Of a stretch of DNA of 64,000 nucleotides, positions 18,605-30,604 are shown piece by piece (the stretch's first letter is position 1; the number at the start of each line of letters is the position of its first letter). The notes under the pieces were generated by a model. The model did no database searches, was not told the origin of the DNA, and saw nothing but the letters and a program-made list of their open reading frames with translations. The stretch lies in assembly GCF_014322795.1 (NCBI RefSeq), contig NZ_JAASTT010000002.1, positions 124,001 through 188,000 on the forward strand, in the 5' to 3' direction. The position numbers and the translations under genes are program-made. Source of the stretch: Paenilisteria portnoyi (lineage in GTDB: Bacteria > Bacillota > Bacilli > Lactobacillales > Listeriaceae).

Positions 18605-19591
18605 CTATCCTTCTAACATCATAGATTGGAATTTGGCTTTCTTGGAAGCGCTAATCCCAATTCCTTTTTCTAAATAAGCATCTACCGAACCGTATTCTTT
18701 CTTCATCTCATCAAAAGCAATTTCTAAGTAGGCTGGTTTAGCTTCTGCCATTGGTCGGAAATTCTCTAATTCTATTTTTTCTGTACTTCCCGAGAAAGCT
18801 TCCACCAAACCTTGCATTTCACCAAGAATGGCATCCGCATATTGATTTGTAAGCTCGTAATCGGCTAGAATCGTTTTTTCTGGCACATCTAGTAACTTTA
18901 GCAAAAGTGCTCCTAAAACGCCTGTACGGTCCTTTCCAGCTGTACAGTGGAATAGGAACGGCAATTCTGCTTGATCAATGACATATTCTAAAATTTCGCG
19001 AAAACCATCTTTAGATTGCACAAAAACACGATAGCTTTCTCCCATTAATGGCTCATAGACACGGTGATCTTCTGGAATATCCATTTTTTGCGTTTCACTT
19101 GATTCATTTTTTGCCGTACCAATCGGAATATGACGGTTCGCAATATCTGGAAGCGACAGGGATGGCTTCGCGGTAATCTCGGAAGTACTACGCAGATCGC
19201 AAATCCACTTTATTCCCATTGTCTCTAATGTTTTTTGATCCTTAACTGTCAAATTAGTGAGGAGTGAAGAGCGGTATAATTGCCCCCACTTTACCGTTTT
19301 ACCAGCTGTATTCACATAACCTCCTAGATCGCGAAAATTGAAGCACCCCTCTAGCGGAATGATTCGCTCCCCGATGATTTCACTTGATCCATCTGGTTTT
19401 TGAATCGTGAAAAAGACTGGTAAATCTTCTGTTAAAAGCAGCAGATGCGTTTCTTTATCTGTTACTAATAACTGTTTTTTAGACGCGCTAGGTTCTACAG
19501 TATGGCTTTGATAAATAATGGAACCCGCTGGAATATCGTCTGGTGACCATGTAAGCGACAATTGCGTTCCTGTTCTTCGCACTTGAATCAT
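18605..19591 (-). CDS. Protein tyrosine phosphatase (DSP/LipA-like)
   Basis: A 328-residue protein. The phosphatase signature C-x5-R is intact: HCTAGKDRTG with Cys216 and Arg222, preceded by FNFRDLGGY at 85-91, a hallmark of the bacterial atypical phosphatases that act on phosphotyrosine and sometimes phosphoinositides (related to Listeria LipA). An N-terminal beta-rich domain (about 1-75) precedes it. No signal peptide is seen. The ATG at 19591 has GGAGGG seven bases upstream; the frame continues 44 codons into the type-1 repeat and should not be taken as coding. Position matches what I recall as lmo1935. Confidence 0.88.
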   Translation of the reverse strand: MIQVRRTGTQLSLTWSPDDIPAGSIIYQSHTVEPSASKKQLLVTDKETHLLLLTEDLPVFFTIQKPDGSSEIIGERIIPLEGCFNFRDLGGYVNTAGKTVKWGQLYRSSLLTNLTVKDQKTLETMGIKWICDLRSTSEITAKPSLSLPDIANRHIPIGTAKNESSETQKMDIPEDHRVYEPLMGESYRVFVQSKDGFREILEYVIDQAELPFLFHCTAGKDRTGVLGALLLKLLDVPEKTILADYELTNQYADAILGEMQGLVEAFSGSTEKIELENFRPMAEAKPAYLEIAFDEMKKEYGSVDAYLEKGIGISASKKAKFQSMMLEG

Positions 19592-19638
19592 TAGTATCCC
19601 TCCAAATTTGTACCGATTGATACCTCTATAGTAACATA

Positions 19639-19936
19639 AAAGGGTCTGGGACATAACCCAGATAAATCGGCGAGAAGCGCTCGCATTCAGAGGCCTTGGC
19701 GGACTTCCGGTTCGGCTACGCAATACTTGCTACGCTTAACTTCTTGCATGGTCGAGGAAACTACCCTCTCCCTGCTTTCAGTCATCACATACACGAGTAT
19801 GCTCCGCTTCCGGCTTCCGCCAAGTCCTCTGAATACAAACGCTTTCGCTCGATTTGTATAAAGCAGAATTTTTCGTCCTACCCGAAGAAATGGTAGGGCG
19901 CTTTTGCTTTATCTTGAGTTTTGTCTCAGACTCTTT
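19639..19936 (+). repeat. Type-1 intergenic element, full copy A
   Basis: A 298-base non-coding element filling the gap between gpsA and the phosphatase gene. Its ends are imperfect inverted repeats: AAAGGGTCTGGGACATAACCC-like on the left (17 of 21 positions matched) against the complement of the right end. Inside, long arms pair (ATTCAGAGG..TTGGCGGA on the left, TCCGCCAAG..CCTCTGAAT on the right), and a hairpin CCTACC..GGTAGG lies near the right end. It has no credible gene. A near-identical inverted copy is at 46390-46686. It resembles a MITE or structured intergenic repeat; no target duplication was recognised. Confidence 0.85.
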
Positions 19937-19941
19937 CTTCA

Positions 19942-20961
19942 TCAATATTCTTCTTTTTCCAATTTGCGATCGCGCCCCATTAAGCGGTCAACCGCAATCT
20001 GAGGGTCTTCTTTTTCAAATAGGACTTGGTAGATTGCTTCTGTGATTGGCATGTCAATAGCAAGCTTTTTCGCCCATTGGTGAACTGCTTTGGCTGTGCG
20101 CACGCCTTCAACGACCATTCCCATGTTTTCAAGAACGCGTTCTAAGCTCTCGCCTTTACCAAGCATATTACCAGCACGCCAGTTTCTTGAGTGCACGCTT
20201 GTACACGTAACAATCAAATCACCAATACCAGTCAGTCCATAAAATGTCTGTGGATCAGCGCCAGCCGTTACGCCAAGTCGCGTAATCTCTGCCATACCGC
20301 GTGTCATGAGTGCTGCTTTAGCATTATCACCATAACCGAGGCCATCTGTGATACCAGCGCCAAGTGCGATAATATTTTTCAAAGCGCCACCAATTTCAGC
20401 ACCAATCACGTCTTCATTCGTATAAATCCGCAAATTATTGTTTAAAAAGGCATCCTGAACTATTTCTGCTGCTGCTAAATCTTTGCAACTCGCACAAAGC
20501 GTTGTCGGATGGTGACGGACAACCTCTTCGGCGTGACTAGGGCCAGATAAAACAACGAGGGCAGAACGTTTCTCAGGTGCAATTTCTTCCTCAATCACCT
20601 GTGTCATCCGCAAGTTCGTATCAGGCTCGATACCTTTACTCACGTGCACAAGCAATGTCGGCTCTTTTAAGGCGTCATTTAGTTGACTACAAACAATCCT
20701 CATAGCGCTCGTTGGAATCGCAATAACGACCATCTCTGCACCAACTAAGGCTTCCTCCAATACGAGAGTTGCCCGCATCTTCGGTGAAAGCGTCATATCA
20801 GGAAGATAATGTTGATTGGTATGCTTTGTATTCAGTTCCTCAACCACTTCTGCGTGATTTCCCCAAATAACAACATCATGCCCATTTTCAATCAAAACTA
20901 GTGCCAATCCAGTGCCCCAACTTCCAGCACCAAGAACAGCAATCTTTTGTTTTCTCGCCAT
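19942..20961 (-). CDS. gpsA: NAD(P)-dependent glycerol-3-phosphate dehydrogenase
   Basis: A 339-residue enzyme that reduces dihydroxyacetone phosphate to sn-glycerol 3-phosphate for phospholipid synthesis. It starts with the nucleotide motif [16 protein letters not shown] (about 8-23), then [19 protein letters not shown], and the catalytic [22 protein letters not shown] region. It follows der on the same strand, with a half repeat element in the gap. GGAGTGA lies upstream of the ATG. Confidence 0.95.
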   Translation of the reverse strand: MARKQKIAVLGAGSWGTGLALVLIENGHDVVIWGNHAEVVEELNTKHTNQHYLPDMTLSPKMRATLVLEEALVGAEMVVIAIPTSAMRIVCSQLNDALKEPTLLVHVSKGIEPDTNLRMTQVIEEEIAPEKRSALVVLSGPSHAEEVVRHHPTTLCASCKDLAAAEIVQDAFLNNNLRIYTNEDVIGAEIGGALKNIIALGAGITDGLGYGDNAKAALMTRGMAEITRLGVTAGADPQTFYGLTGIGDLIVTCTSVHSRNWRAGNMLGKGESLERVLENMGMVVEGVRTAKAVHQWAKKLAIDMPITEAIYQVLFEKEDPQIAVDRLMGRDRKLEKEEY

Positions 20962-20987
20962 TAAATCGTCACTCCTTTACATCATTA

Positions 20988-21060
20988 GTGTATGTGAGAA
21001 CCGGAAGTCCGCCAAATTGGTTGAATGCGAGCGCTTGTCGCCGATTTACTTGGTGTAAAC
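20988..21060 (-). repeat. Half copy of the type-1 element (gpsA-der gap)
   Basis: On the minus strand the sequence runs from GTTTACACCAAGTAAATCGG through CGACAAGCGCTCGCATTCAA to TTTGGCGGACTTCCGGTTC, matching the left arm of the full copies. It then joins directly to a TCACATACAC word that in full copies lies more than 60 bases further in, so the middle and right half have been deleted. Confidence 0.7.
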
Positions 21061-21070
21061 AACAACACTT

Positions 21071-22381
21071 TTATTTTCTTTGGCGTGCTATTAGACGAAT
21101 TGGCGTACCATCGAACGGGAAGGCTTCGCGAATTCGGTTTTCTAGGAAACGTTCGTAAGAGAAATGCATCATTTCTGGTTCGTTTACAAAGACTACAAAT
21201 GTTGGTGGTCTAACCGCAACTTGTGTCGTGTAGTAGATTTTCAGACGTTTACCTTTATCCATTGGTGATGGATTCATCGCAACAGCATCCATGATAACAT
21301 CGTTCAACAGACTTGATTGTACGCGTAACGAATGGTTGTTGCTGATATCGTTAATCATTGGGAAAAGATTGGTCAAGCGTTGTTTCGTTACCGCTGACAC
21401 GAATACAATCGGTGCATAGGACAAGAACAAGAACTGTTCGCGAATATCTTGAATAAACGCATTCATTGTTTTCTCGTCTTTTTCGATGGCATCCCACTTA
21501 TTCACTACAACTAAAATTCCGCGCCCCGCTTCATGTGCATAGCCCGCAATTCGCTTATCTTGCTCGCGAATTCCTTCTTCTGCATTTAGCACAACTAAAA
21601 CAACGTCGCTTCGTTCAATCGCTCGCATCGCACGTAGTACACTATATTTTTCTGTCGATTCATAGACCTTTCCACGCTTACGCATACCAGCCGTATCAAT
21701 CATGACATATTCTTGCCCTTCAAATTCATAAGGCGTATCAATCGCATCACGCGTCGTCCCAGCAACATCCGAAACAATCACGCGCTGTTCGCCTAATAAA
21801 GCATTTAAAATAGAGGATTTTCCAACATTCGGACGGCCAATAAGCGAGAATTTGATAACATTTTCATCGTATTCTTCTTCGTCCAGTTCTGGGAATTTCT
21901 TAAAGACTTCATCTAGTAAATCTCCAAGTCCCAAACCATGTGATCCCGAAATTGGGAATGGCTCGCCGAATCCAAGCGAATAGAAATCATAAATCTGATC
22001 GCGCATCTCTGGATTATCGACTTTATTAATCGCTAAAACAATCGGTTTTTTAGATCGATACAAAATTTTGGCCACTTGTTCATCGGCATCTGTTACGCCC
22101 TCACGACCATTTGTAATAAAAATGATAACATCTGCTTCATCAATCGCGATCTCTGCCTGCGCCTTGATTTGCGCTAAGAATGGCTCGTCTCCTAAATCGA
22201 TTCCACCTGTATCAATAATATTAAAATCACGTCCAAGCCAATCAGCCGAATTATAAATCCGGTCCCGCGTGACACCTGGAATATCTTCCACAATCGAGAC
22301 ACGTTCGCCTACGATGCGGTTGAAAATAGTGGATTTGCCGACGTTCGGACGACCGACAATTGCTACTACTGGTTTAACCAT
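21071..22381 (-). CDS. der: Ribosome-associated GTPase Der (EngA)
   Basis: A 436-residue essential GTPase of 50S ribosome assembly with two tandem G domains. First domain: GRPNVGKST at about 10-18, DTGGI and NKVD. Second: GRPNVGKSS near 182, [10 protein letters not shown] and NKWD. A C-terminal KH-like domain (about 355-436) follows. Length and order are standard. It is followed by gpsA, as in many Firmicutes, and preceded by the rpsA-like gene and its terminator. Confidence 0.96.
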   Translation of the reverse strand: MVKPVVAIVGRPNVGKSTIFNRIVGERVSIVEDIPGVTRDRIYNSADWLGRDFNIIDTGGIDLGDEPFLAQIKAQAEIAIDEADVIIFITNGREGVTDADEQVAKILYRSKKPIVLAINKVDNPEMRDQIYDFYSLGFGEPFPISGSHGLGLGDLLDEVFKKFPELDEEEYDENVIKFSLIGRPNVGKSSILNALLGEQRVIVSDVAGTTRDAIDTPYEFEGQEYVMIDTAGMRKRGKVYESTEKYSVLRAMRAIERSDVVLVVLNAEEGIREQDKRIAGYAHEAGRGILVVVNKWDAIEKDEKTMNAFIQDIREQFLFLSYAPIVFVSAVTKQRLTNLFPMINDISNNHSLRVQSSLLNDVIMDAVAMNPSPMDKGKRLKIYYTTQVAVRPPTFVVFVNEPEMMHFSYERFLENRIREAFPFDGTPIRLIARQRK

Positions 22382-22466
22382 TATTTCACCTTCTTTTTCT
22401 TTAAATTACTTCAGACTTTCTTTAGTTTAACAGTAAACACGCCTAGTATCAACTTAAATTTCACAA

Positions 22467-22520
22467 ATAAAAAAACGGGGAGCTGGTAACACGTAAACAA
22501 TACGTGATACTAGCTTCCCG
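22467..22520 (-). terminator. Strong terminator after the rpsA-like gene
   Basis: A long stem, CGGGAAGCTAGTATCACGTA against ACGTGTTACCAGCTCCCCG on the minus strand with a short loop, followed by seven T. Confidence 0.85.
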
Positions 22521-22541
22521 CTCTGGCGGATACTCAATCGC

Positions 22542-23690
22542 TTATTTATCGTCTGTTGTCTTTAGATTCTTTAGTTTGTCGCCGATTAAATCGCCAAGTT
22601 GGAATCCAGTATTTTCTTCTGGCAACTCATAATCAGAAACCTCAGCTGGCGCTTCTGTCAATTCTTTAATGCTAAGTGACAAACGTTTGTCAGCTTCGTT
22701 CACATCAAGAACTTTGACTTCGATTTCTTGACCCTCTTTCAATACTTCTTGAGGTGTACCAATGTGTTGATGCGAAATTTGCGAAATGTGGACTAATCCT
22801 TCCACACCTGGGAAAATTTCAACGAAGGCACCGAATGTTACAAGGCGTGCTACTTTACCTTTTAGAACAGAACCAACAGGCGCTTTTTCAGAGATATCAT
22901 CCCAAGGACCTGGTTGTGTTTCTTTAATCGATAAAGAAATACGTTCGTTTGCTGGATCTACACCGATAACTTTTACAGTCACGGTTTGCCCTTCTTCTAA
23001 AACGTCAGATGGTGATGCGATATGTTGGTAAGAGATTTGGGAAATGTGAACCAAACCATCAATGCCATTCATATCAACGAAAGCGCCAAAGCTAGTTAAG
23101 CGTTGAACAGTACCTTCGACAACATCGCCTTCTTTAATTTCATTCAAACGTTCTTGTTTTTTGCCAGATTTTTCAGCTTCGACAACAGCACGATGCGATA
23201 AAATCACACGGTTGTTCTCCGGCTCAAATTCTACCACTTTAAATGTCAATGTTTGATCTTTGTAAGATGCGAAATCTTCTACAAAATGATCTTCTACAAG
23301 CGACGCTGGCACAAATGCACGCACGCCAAGATCTACTACTAAGCCGCCTTTTACGACATCGTTAACCACTGCTTCGAATACTTCACCAGATTCGAATTTC
23401 GCTTTAATATCATCGACAGATTGAAGCGCGTCTACTTTACGTTTAGATAATACCAATACATCGTCTTCTACTTTCAAAACGATTAGGTCTAACGTATCGC
23501 CAACACTCGCAACATCAGATGCTTGCTCAATATGAACATTAGATAATTCACTGATTGGGACAACACCATCTAGTTTGGAATCAGGAATACCAACGTAAAC
23601 CTGTTTATCCTCTACACTAGTAACAGTACCAGTAACTTTGTCGCCTTCTTCAAAATTTCTAACTTCTACATCATTTAATTCTTCAGACAT
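22542..23690 (-). CDS. S1-domain RNA-binding protein (RpsA-like, YpfD)
   Basis: A 382-residue protein with four S1 RNA-binding repeats (about 17-88, 102-168, 189-258, 274-343). The third and fourth are the best conserved, each with TSFGAFV/TFGAFVE and GLVHISQISYQHI/SHQHI. Low-GC Gram-positives have this four-repeat form rather than the six-repeat ribosomal S1 of enterics, so a direct ribosomal role is uncertain. The tail (about 345-382) is acidic and unstructured-looking. AGAGGAGGG precedes the ATG. It lies between cmk and der as in B. subtilis. Confidence 0.9.
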   Translation of the reverse strand: MSEELNDVEVRNFEEGDKVTGTVTSVEDKQVYVGIPDSKLDGVVPISELSNVHIEQASDVASVGDTLDLIVLKVEDDVLVLSKRKVDALQSVDDIKAKFESGEVFEAVVNDVVKGGLVVDLGVRAFVPASLVEDHFVEDFASYKDQTLTFKVVEFEPENNRVILSHRAVVEAEKSGKKQERLNEIKEGDVVEGTVQRLTSFGAFVDMNGIDGLVHISQISYQHIASPSDVLEEGQTVTVKVIGVDPANERISLSIKETQPGPWDDISEKAPVGSVLKGKVARLVTFGAFVEIFPGVEGLVHISQISHQHIGTPQEVLKEGQEIEVKVLDVNEADKRLSLSIKELTEAPAEVSDYELPEENTGFQLGDLIGDKLKNLKTTDDK

Positions 23691-23965
23691 GCATAGCCCT
23701 CCTCTAAAAACGTTTATCGTAAGCTAGGATTACCCAAGATTGACTGTTTCAAGAATAAGTAAGCGCAAAAAAGCGATAAAATATGCATGAATACGACTTC
23801 AATCTAATGGGTTTTCAAAAATCCTATTAACGAGATAAATTCTCTCTCTACTAACTTCCTACAAATACGTTCATTTGTCAAGTTTTTTAGGTTGAATTCA
23901 CGTGATTTTTCTTACTAAAATAAAAATAAATTATAAATCTAGACTTCTATTAAAATGGTATAGAC

Positions 23966-24640
23966 TTACTCAGCGATTTTTTCTTCCGCTAATTGGTGAA
24001 TTGTAGTCGCTACTTCTGCAATCGTCATCGATGTCGTGTCAAGCTCAATCGCGTCGTCCGCCTTCTGTAATGGGGAATGTTCTCTCGTATAATCGAGATG
24101 ATCGCGTTCTTCTATCTCTTTTTTCAATTGCTCCAAATTACTTGGGAACCCTTTGGAAACATTCTCTTTGTACCTGCGTTCTGCACGTTCATCCACGCTT
24201 GCTAGTAAAAATATTTTTAACTCCGCATGTGGTAACACCGCCGTACCAATATCACGGCCGTCCATCACAATACCACCTTCTGTCGCGAAAACTTGTTGGC
24301 GTTTCTGCAACTCTTCTCGAACAACAGGGTGAGCCGCAACTTCGGATACATTTGCAGTTACTTCCAACGAACGAATAACCTCCGTTACATTTTCTGCCCC
24401 GATAAATACTTGCTGTACTTCCCCTGGTTCAAAGCGAATCGATGCTTCCTCCAGCATTTTGCCGAGCGCCGCTTCATCATTTAGCGGTACCTTTTGCGAA
24501 ACTGCAGCATAGGTAACAGCACGGTACATCGCTCCTGTATCGATATAGATATAGTGCAATTCCTTCGCGACAATTTTTGCCACCGTACTTTTTCCCGCGG
24601 CGGCAGGTCCATCAATCGCGATACAAATCTTTTTACTCAT
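23966..24640 (-). CDS. cmk: Cytidylate kinase
   Basis: A 224-residue nucleotide kinase phosphorylating CMP and dCMP. It opens with the P-loop [13 protein letters not shown], followed by [13 protein letters not shown], the NMP-binding [12 protein letters not shown] and RAERRYKEN. The ATG at 24640 fits the family's usual start (K-x-I-x-IAIDGP); an upstream in-frame ATG adds 21 codons that overlap ansA and is unlikely. The asparaginase gene ends 22 bases upstream, so the pair is probably co-transcribed. Confidence 0.95.
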   Translation of the reverse strand: MSKKICIAIDGPAAAGKSTVAKIVAKELHYIYIDTGAMYRAVTYAAVSQKVPLNDEAALGKMLEEASIRFEPGEVQQVFIGAENVTEVIRSLEVTANVSEVAAHPVVREELQKRQQVFATEGGIVMDGRDIGTAVLPHAELKIFLLASVDERAERRYKENVSKGFPSNLEQLKKEIEERDHLDYTREHSPLQKADDAIELDTTSMTIAEVATTIHQLAEEKIAE

Positions 24641-24662
24641 TTTATGGTTCGACTCCTTCGTC

Positions 24663-25634
24663 TTATCTGAAATTAGTTTGGCAAATTTCTTCTTCCGCGG
24701 CAATTAAAACCGCCAATTTCATGCGCGCCTTTTTACTATCATAATCTTTTCCAAGTATGACGCCTTTTTTATAGAGATCATACGTGCTACCCTCGTAATC
24801 GTAGGTAGTATAAACATTGCCTTCTTCGGCGCTTGTCGATATAACAATTGGAATTCCCGCTGCCAGTGCGCGCTCAATTGCTGGCATCATTTTAGGCGCA
24901 ACTTGCCCACGTCCAACACCTTCCAATACAACGCCATCCGCACCAGCTTCACGTGCCGCATCAATAAATAACCCATCCGCTTCCAAGTAACATTTCACGA
25001 TGTAAACTGACGGCATCCCACGCTTAATCGGATACGATTCATGCTCCACAGGCTTCTGGTATAGAAAAACTTGATCATTGTCAATAATCCCTAAATAACC
25101 AAAACCAAACGCGCCAAACCCTTGTATATTGGATGCATGTACTTTTTTTACATAGCGCGCCGCAAAAATACGTTCATTAAAAACGACGACTGTCCCTGTA
25201 TCGCGTAATTCCTTTACACTCGCTGTATAAATGGCATGCCGAATATTAATATAAGCATCCGTCCCAGCCTCACCTGGTGCCCGTTGCGACCCCGTCACGA
25301 CAACCGGTCTAGCGTCACTAATCACCAAATCAAGAAAATAAGCCGTCTCCTCCAGCGAATCCGTCCCGTGTGTCACAACAATCCCATCGTATGTATCATC
25401 CTCAAAAACTTGCATCACCAAGTCCTTTAGCGACAATAGATCTTGGAACGTAATGTGCATCGATGGCAACTGAAACGTCGAAAAAATGTCAATCTGAATT
25501 TCTACAGGCAGCTCACAAAGCGCCGCTAACTCTTGCCCCGAAAGCTCTCCCGAAGCCAATCGCCCCGACTCCGTCTTCGTACTCGCAATCGTTCCACCAG
25601 TCGTAATCAAAGCTACTTTTGCCAAAAAACACAC
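24663..25634 (-). CDS. ansA: Type I L-asparaginase
   Basis: A 323-residue amidohydrolase converting asparagine to aspartate and ammonia. The first active-site threonine lies in ITTGGTIAS (about 11-19) and the second set in [13 protein letters not shown] (near residue 87). No signal peptide is visible, so it is cytoplasmic. Two starts are possible: GTG at 25634 or TTG at 25625; the TTG has AAGGTG at better spacing and would give the typical short lead before ITTGGT. The order LysM gene, ansA, cmk matches what I recall around lmo1939-1941. Confidence 0.93.
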   Translation of the reverse strand: MCFLAKVALITTGGTIASTKTESGRLASGELSGQELAALCELPVEIQIDIFSTFQLPSMHITFQDLLSLKDLVMQVFEDDTYDGIVVTHGTDSLEETAYFLDLVISDARPVVVTGSQRAPGEAGTDAYINIRHAIYTASVKELRDTGTVVVFNERIFAARYVKKVHASNIQGFGAFGFGYLGIIDNDQVFLYQKPVEHESYPIKRGMPSVYIVKCYLEADGLFIDAAREAGADGVVLEGVGRGQVAPKMMPAIERALAAGIPIVISTSAEEGNVYTTYDYEGSTYDLYKKGVILGKDYDSKKARMKLAVLIAAEEEICQTNFR

Positions 25635-25646
25635 CTTGCTTCCCAG

Positions 25647-25690
25647 AAAAAAATCGAGAAAAACGGTTCATTGTCATTCTCGATTTTTCT
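25647..25690 (-). terminator. Terminator after the LysM gene
   Basis: Minus-strand AAAAATCGAGAA pairs with TTTTCTCGATTTTTTT; it lies between the LysM stop and ansA. Confidence 0.8.
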
Positions 25691-25706
25691 TATTTTTTTC
25701 ATATGC

Positions 25707-26483
25707 TTATTGCGGAATCTTAAGCACCGTTCCAATTGGCACATTGTCATTCGTTATGCCATTCGCTTGCTTAATTTTTGCGACATTCGCGGCCACGTTT
25801 GTATTACCATAAGCTTGGCGCGCAATTTTGTATAGCGTATCGCCAGCTGCAACCGTATGGGATGACGCTGCCTCATTTGCTGCTTTTTCTGCCGCATCTT
25901 TTTCTTTTTGTCTCGCCTCAGCAGCTAAGCGATCTTCCTCTGCTTGTTTGGCAGCTGCGGCTTCTTCTTGCTTACGCGTTTCTTCGGCTTTGGCGGCTGC
26001 AATACGATCTTGCTCTGCTTTTTCAGCTGCTGCTTTCTGAGCCTCTTCTTCCTTCTTCGCTGCCTCTTCCGCTTGTTGTTTCTCGAGCGCTGCCTTTTTG
26101 TCCGCTTCTTCTTTAGCTTTTGCATCAGCTGCGGCTTTTTCTTTTGCTTCTTTTATTTTTGCTTCATTGCTCGCGATGTTTACTTCTTTAGGCTTTGTTG
26201 TCTCCGTTTGGGCATTTTCCGTTGTCACTTTGTCCTCACTATTAGAGCCAAAATTAAGCACGAACAAATACACACCTAAACACACAATCGGAATAAGCAA
26301 AAAGAAAATAATTAATAAATTCAATATTGGATAGCGAAAAATGGCTTTCTTTGATTTATTAGCGCGTCTGCTTTGGGAGCGTGATGGGATCGAATCAATA
26401 TAATCATCATCGTACTCTTCACCTAATTGTTTAAACTCTTGATCGTCTGCTCTACCTGTGTTTTCGTCTTCTTTCTTAACCAC
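25707..26483 (-). CDS. LysM-domain membrane protein (YpbE-like)
   Basis: A 258-residue protein with an acidic cytoplasmic head (about 1-45), one membrane helix (about 48-72, YPILNLLIIFFLLIPIV), a long Lys/Glu/Ala-rich region (about 85-200) likely to be coiled or extended, and a C-terminal LysM domain (about 208-258, HTVAAGDTLYKIARQAYG) that binds peptidoglycan. It is a type II protein tethering membrane to wall. The GTG start at 26483 follows AAGGAGGGG and overlaps the end of the CPBP gene by eight bases. The B. subtilis counterpart is ypbE, beside recQ and ypbD, as here. Confidence 0.85.
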   Translation of the reverse strand: MVKKEDENTGRADDQEFKQLGEEYDDDYIDSIPSRSQSRRANKSKKAIFRYPILNLLIIFFLLIPIVCLGVYLFVLNFGSNSEDKVTTENAQTETTKPKEVNIASNEAKIKEAKEKAAADAKAKEEADKKAALEKQQAEEAAKKEEEAQKAAAEKAEQDRIAAAKAEETRKQEEAAAAKQAEEDRLAAEARQKEKDAAEKAANEAASSHTVAAGDTLYKIARQAYGNTNVAANVAKIKQANGITNDNVPIGTVLKIPQ

Positions 26484-27069
26484 GCGCGACCCCTCCTTCA
26501 TTCTGATATCTATTTCTCATATCTAACGCACCAATAAAATTGAACACGATATGAAATATTATTACGGCAATTAAATTCTGATTACTAATTTGAAATAGTC
26601 CTGCAATAATTATACTAGTTATTATAACATTGAACAACAGATATACTTTATTTAAATACCGAAAATGCACAAGTACGAATAAAATAATACTCGCCCAAAA
26701 ACCGAAATAAACTTGGATGATCCCACGAAAAATAAATTCTTCCGTGATACCAATCAAACAACAAAGCAAAAAAATATCTAGCGGTTTTCGGTGCTTAAAA
26801 ATAAGCCTATTCATCCCACCATCATCTGTTAAGCGTTCTGGCAACAAGCGATCCAACCAGATATTGAGCCCTCCAACTACACATGCCAAAGCAATACCTA
26901 GGAAAACAAAAAGCCAATCAAAGCTCAATTGCCCCATCCAATTTAAAATACCAGTACTGATAAAAATAATACCAATTCCAAGTAAAATTAACAACCCATT
27001 TTGCAATAAAAAAACACGTGTTATTTCTTTTTTGGACATATTTTTCATTATCTCAACCGAATTCGCCAT
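26476..27069 (-). CDS. CPBP-family intramembrane protease homologue (YpbD-like)
   Basis: A 197-residue membrane protein with about six hydrophobic segments. The three CPBP (Abi) motifs are visible: GITEEFIFRG (Glu-Glu-x3-Arg), F-V-L-V-H, and the later HIVFN. The family is related to CAAX prenyl proteases and in bacteria serves as an intramembrane protease or a bacteriocin self-immunity factor; the target here is unknown. It begins 9 bases after recQ and overlaps the LysM gene, so recQ-ypbD-ypbE look like one unit. Confidence 0.85.
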   Translation of the reverse strand: MANSVEIMKNMSKKEITRVFLLQNGLLILLGIGIIFISTGILNWMGQLSFDWLFVFLGIALACVVGGLNIWLDRLLPERLTDDGGMNRLIFKHRKPLDIFLLCCLIGITEEFIFRGIIQVYFGFWASIILFVLVHFRYLNKVYLLFNVIITSIIIAGLFQISNQNLIAVIIFHIVFNFIGALDMRNRYQNEGGVARG

Positions 27070-27078
27070 ATGTCATCC

Positions 27079-28469
27079 TCATTTCAGTAAGTACTCCAGA
27101 TATTTCCGCCAATCTTGTTGCTCCTCAATCGTCACGTTTTCCCCTTCAAAATCGGAATGGTCCACACCACAAATATCACAACAATTAGAAACAGCCACCT
27201 GCTTTGCCTCTTCCTCAAAATAATGACGAACAAACTGGCGCCGACACGTAATCCCTTTTATAAAATTCAAAAAGGTGTAGAGGTTTTCACGTTTCCAGCG
27301 CTTACGAAACTGGATTTTCTCTTTAATTTGGTTGGGCGTCAATCCAAGCTCTCGGTAAAATTCCAAAAAACGTCGCTCCGTTATTGGCAACTGCTCCGTT
27401 AAAGCCGGACTCAGATGCACCAACTCCTCTTCAGGCAAATCACGATCCTGTAATTGAAGCTGAATCGCCTCGTCCCCGTCCGCGTAAAGTAAAATCGCAA
27501 TGCTCGGTGCACCATCTCGCCCAGCACGGCCAATTTCCTGCAAATAAGCCTCCAGATCTCCTGGCATATGAAAATGAATCACATAGCGAATATCTCCTTT
27601 ATCGATGCCCATCCCAAACGCACTAGTCGCACAAATAAGGTGCAGCTGATTCTGAATAAACTGCTGCTGAATCGTCACACGGTCCTCACCACTCATATCC
27701 CCATGATAAAAAGCTGTACGCAATCCGTGCTGTTCTGCAATCTCATACGCATATCGTTCCGCCAATTTTTTACTAGAAAAATAAACGATGCCAGGTCCCT
27801 TTAGCAAACCCGTCCATTTCAAAAGTTGTGCCTGTTTCTCAAGCCTCGAATCCAGTTTTTGCACATCCAGCGCGATATTCGGTCGATCCACCGAATGAAT
27901 TACATCTACACACGCCGTCAAGCGCAATTGCCTTTTAATATCCGCTCGCACTTTTTTCGTTGCTGTTGCCGTCAAAACGAGCGTCACTGGGGAGCCAAGT
28001 TCCGCCCTAACTGTACCAAGTTCCAAATAATCAGGTCTGAAATCATGGCCCCACTGCGAAATACAGTGAGCTTCATCCACTACAAAAAGTCCAATCGTTA
28101 AACGCTGAATTGCCATCCGAATCTGCCTATTAGCAAGCATTTCCGGAGAAACAAAAATAAATTTATAGGCCGATAAATCCTCAAGTGCGCGCTGTTTCTC
28201 TTGCAAACTCAAAAAACTATTTAGCGCAACGACTCGTTTTTCCCCGTTAGCCCGCATCCGTTCTACCTGATCTTGCATCAATGACAAAAGCGGCGACACG
28301 ATAAGCACCGTACCATCTAGCAAATATCCCGACAATTGGTAACACACCGTTTTCCCAGTCCCCGTCGGTAGCATCGCAAAGCAATCTTTCCCATCCAGTA
28401 CATGCGTCACGACTTCCCGTTGCCCAACTCTAAAATCACGAAATCCTAAAAACCGCTCTAATTCTTGCT

Positions 28470-28479
<10 letters not shown>
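27079..28479 (-). CDS. recQ: RecQ-type ATP-dependent DNA helicase (RecS)
   Basis: A 466-residue superfamily 2 helicase. Motifs in order: the Q-motif region with FRVGQREVV, Walker A LPTGTGKT (about 37-44), [19 protein letters not shown] (DEAH box), VLTATAT, then the second lobe with [15 protein letters not shown] and [14 protein letters not shown] short zinc-binding tail holds CRRQFVR and CCDICGVD cysteines. There is no HRDC domain, so it is the short RecS/RecQ form. It overlaps ypbB by ten bases. Confidence 0.92.
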
Positions 28480-29908
<1,429 letters not shown>

Positions 29909-29923
29909 TTATATCGAAAACCA

Positions 29924-30532
29924 TTATACAACGCCGTGATTCTTTTTATCTTTCTTCACTTTTAATTTAACAATCGTATTTTTCAAAATCCACGATCTCA
30001 TTCTACCGTAAACAAGAATGAACACAGCTCCCACAACAACACCTTTTAGTAAATTGAATGGCACAATCGCTGTCGTAACAAGCGCCGCAATATTCGTGCC
30101 AGCTGGCAAACCACCAATCGTGATATAAAACGGCAATAGGATAAAGTAGTTAAACAACGACATCATAACCGTCATCGTCACCGTCCCAACCCCAGCACCT
30201 AAAATCATTGCTTTCGTCGAGCGTGTATAGCGGAAAACATAGTAAATTGGTAACACGAAACAAATACCAGATAAGAAATTCGCTAGTTCCCCGATTGGAA
30301 CCCCAACAAAACTCCCTGTTACTAAATACTCCAACACATTCTTCACAAACTCAATCAGTACAATCGCGAGCGGTCCGAATAATAAACCGCCAATAATAGC
30401 AGGAATATCACTGAAATCCAATTTTAAAAATGGTGCACTTGGCAATAACGGAAATTGAATTAACATGATGACAAACGCCACCGCTCCCAATACTGCAATA
30501 CTTACAAACGCCTTTAAAGAATACTTCTTCAT
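29924..30532 (-). CDS. ribU: Riboflavin ECF transporter substrate-binding protein
   Basis: A 202-residue integral membrane protein, the S component that captures riboflavin and works with a shared ECF energising module. Six hydrophobic segments are visible; the first loop [20 protein letters not shown] is the riboflavin-binding signature of RibU. The FMN riboswitch and terminator upstream directly support the assignment and explain regulation. The ATG at 30532 is preferred over a GTG three codons earlier because AAGGAGAA ends at that GTG. Confidence 0.95.
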   Translation of the reverse strand: MKKYSLKAFVSIAVLGAVAFVIMLIQFPLLPSAPFLKLDFSDIPAIIGGLLFGPLAIVLIEFVKNVLEYLVTGSFVGVPIGELANFLSGICFVLPIYYVFRYTRSTKAMILGAGVGTVTMTVMMSLFNYFILLPFYITIGGLPAGTNIAALVTTAIVPFNLLKGVVVGAVFILVYGRMRSWILKNTIVKLKVKKDKKNHGVV

Positions 30533-30604
30533 CAAAATCACTTCTCCTTAGATGTTCATCCTAAGAATCTGCGGTTTCCCTTTATCCCTACGCACACAAA
30601 CACG

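Noticed and set aside
19592-19723. N-terminal extension of the tyrosine phosphatase
   Set aside because: It is encoded by the type-1 repeat; the internal ATG has a proper ribosome site.
23691-23965. rpsA promoter with a TTGACA near 23880
   Set aside because: A perfect -35 word exists on the minus strand but no acceptable -10 lies at 16-18 bases, so no promoter was called.
25925-26279. Several frames opposite and within the LysM gene
   Set aside because: They come from the low-complexity Lys/Glu/Ala-rich coding stretch read in other frames.
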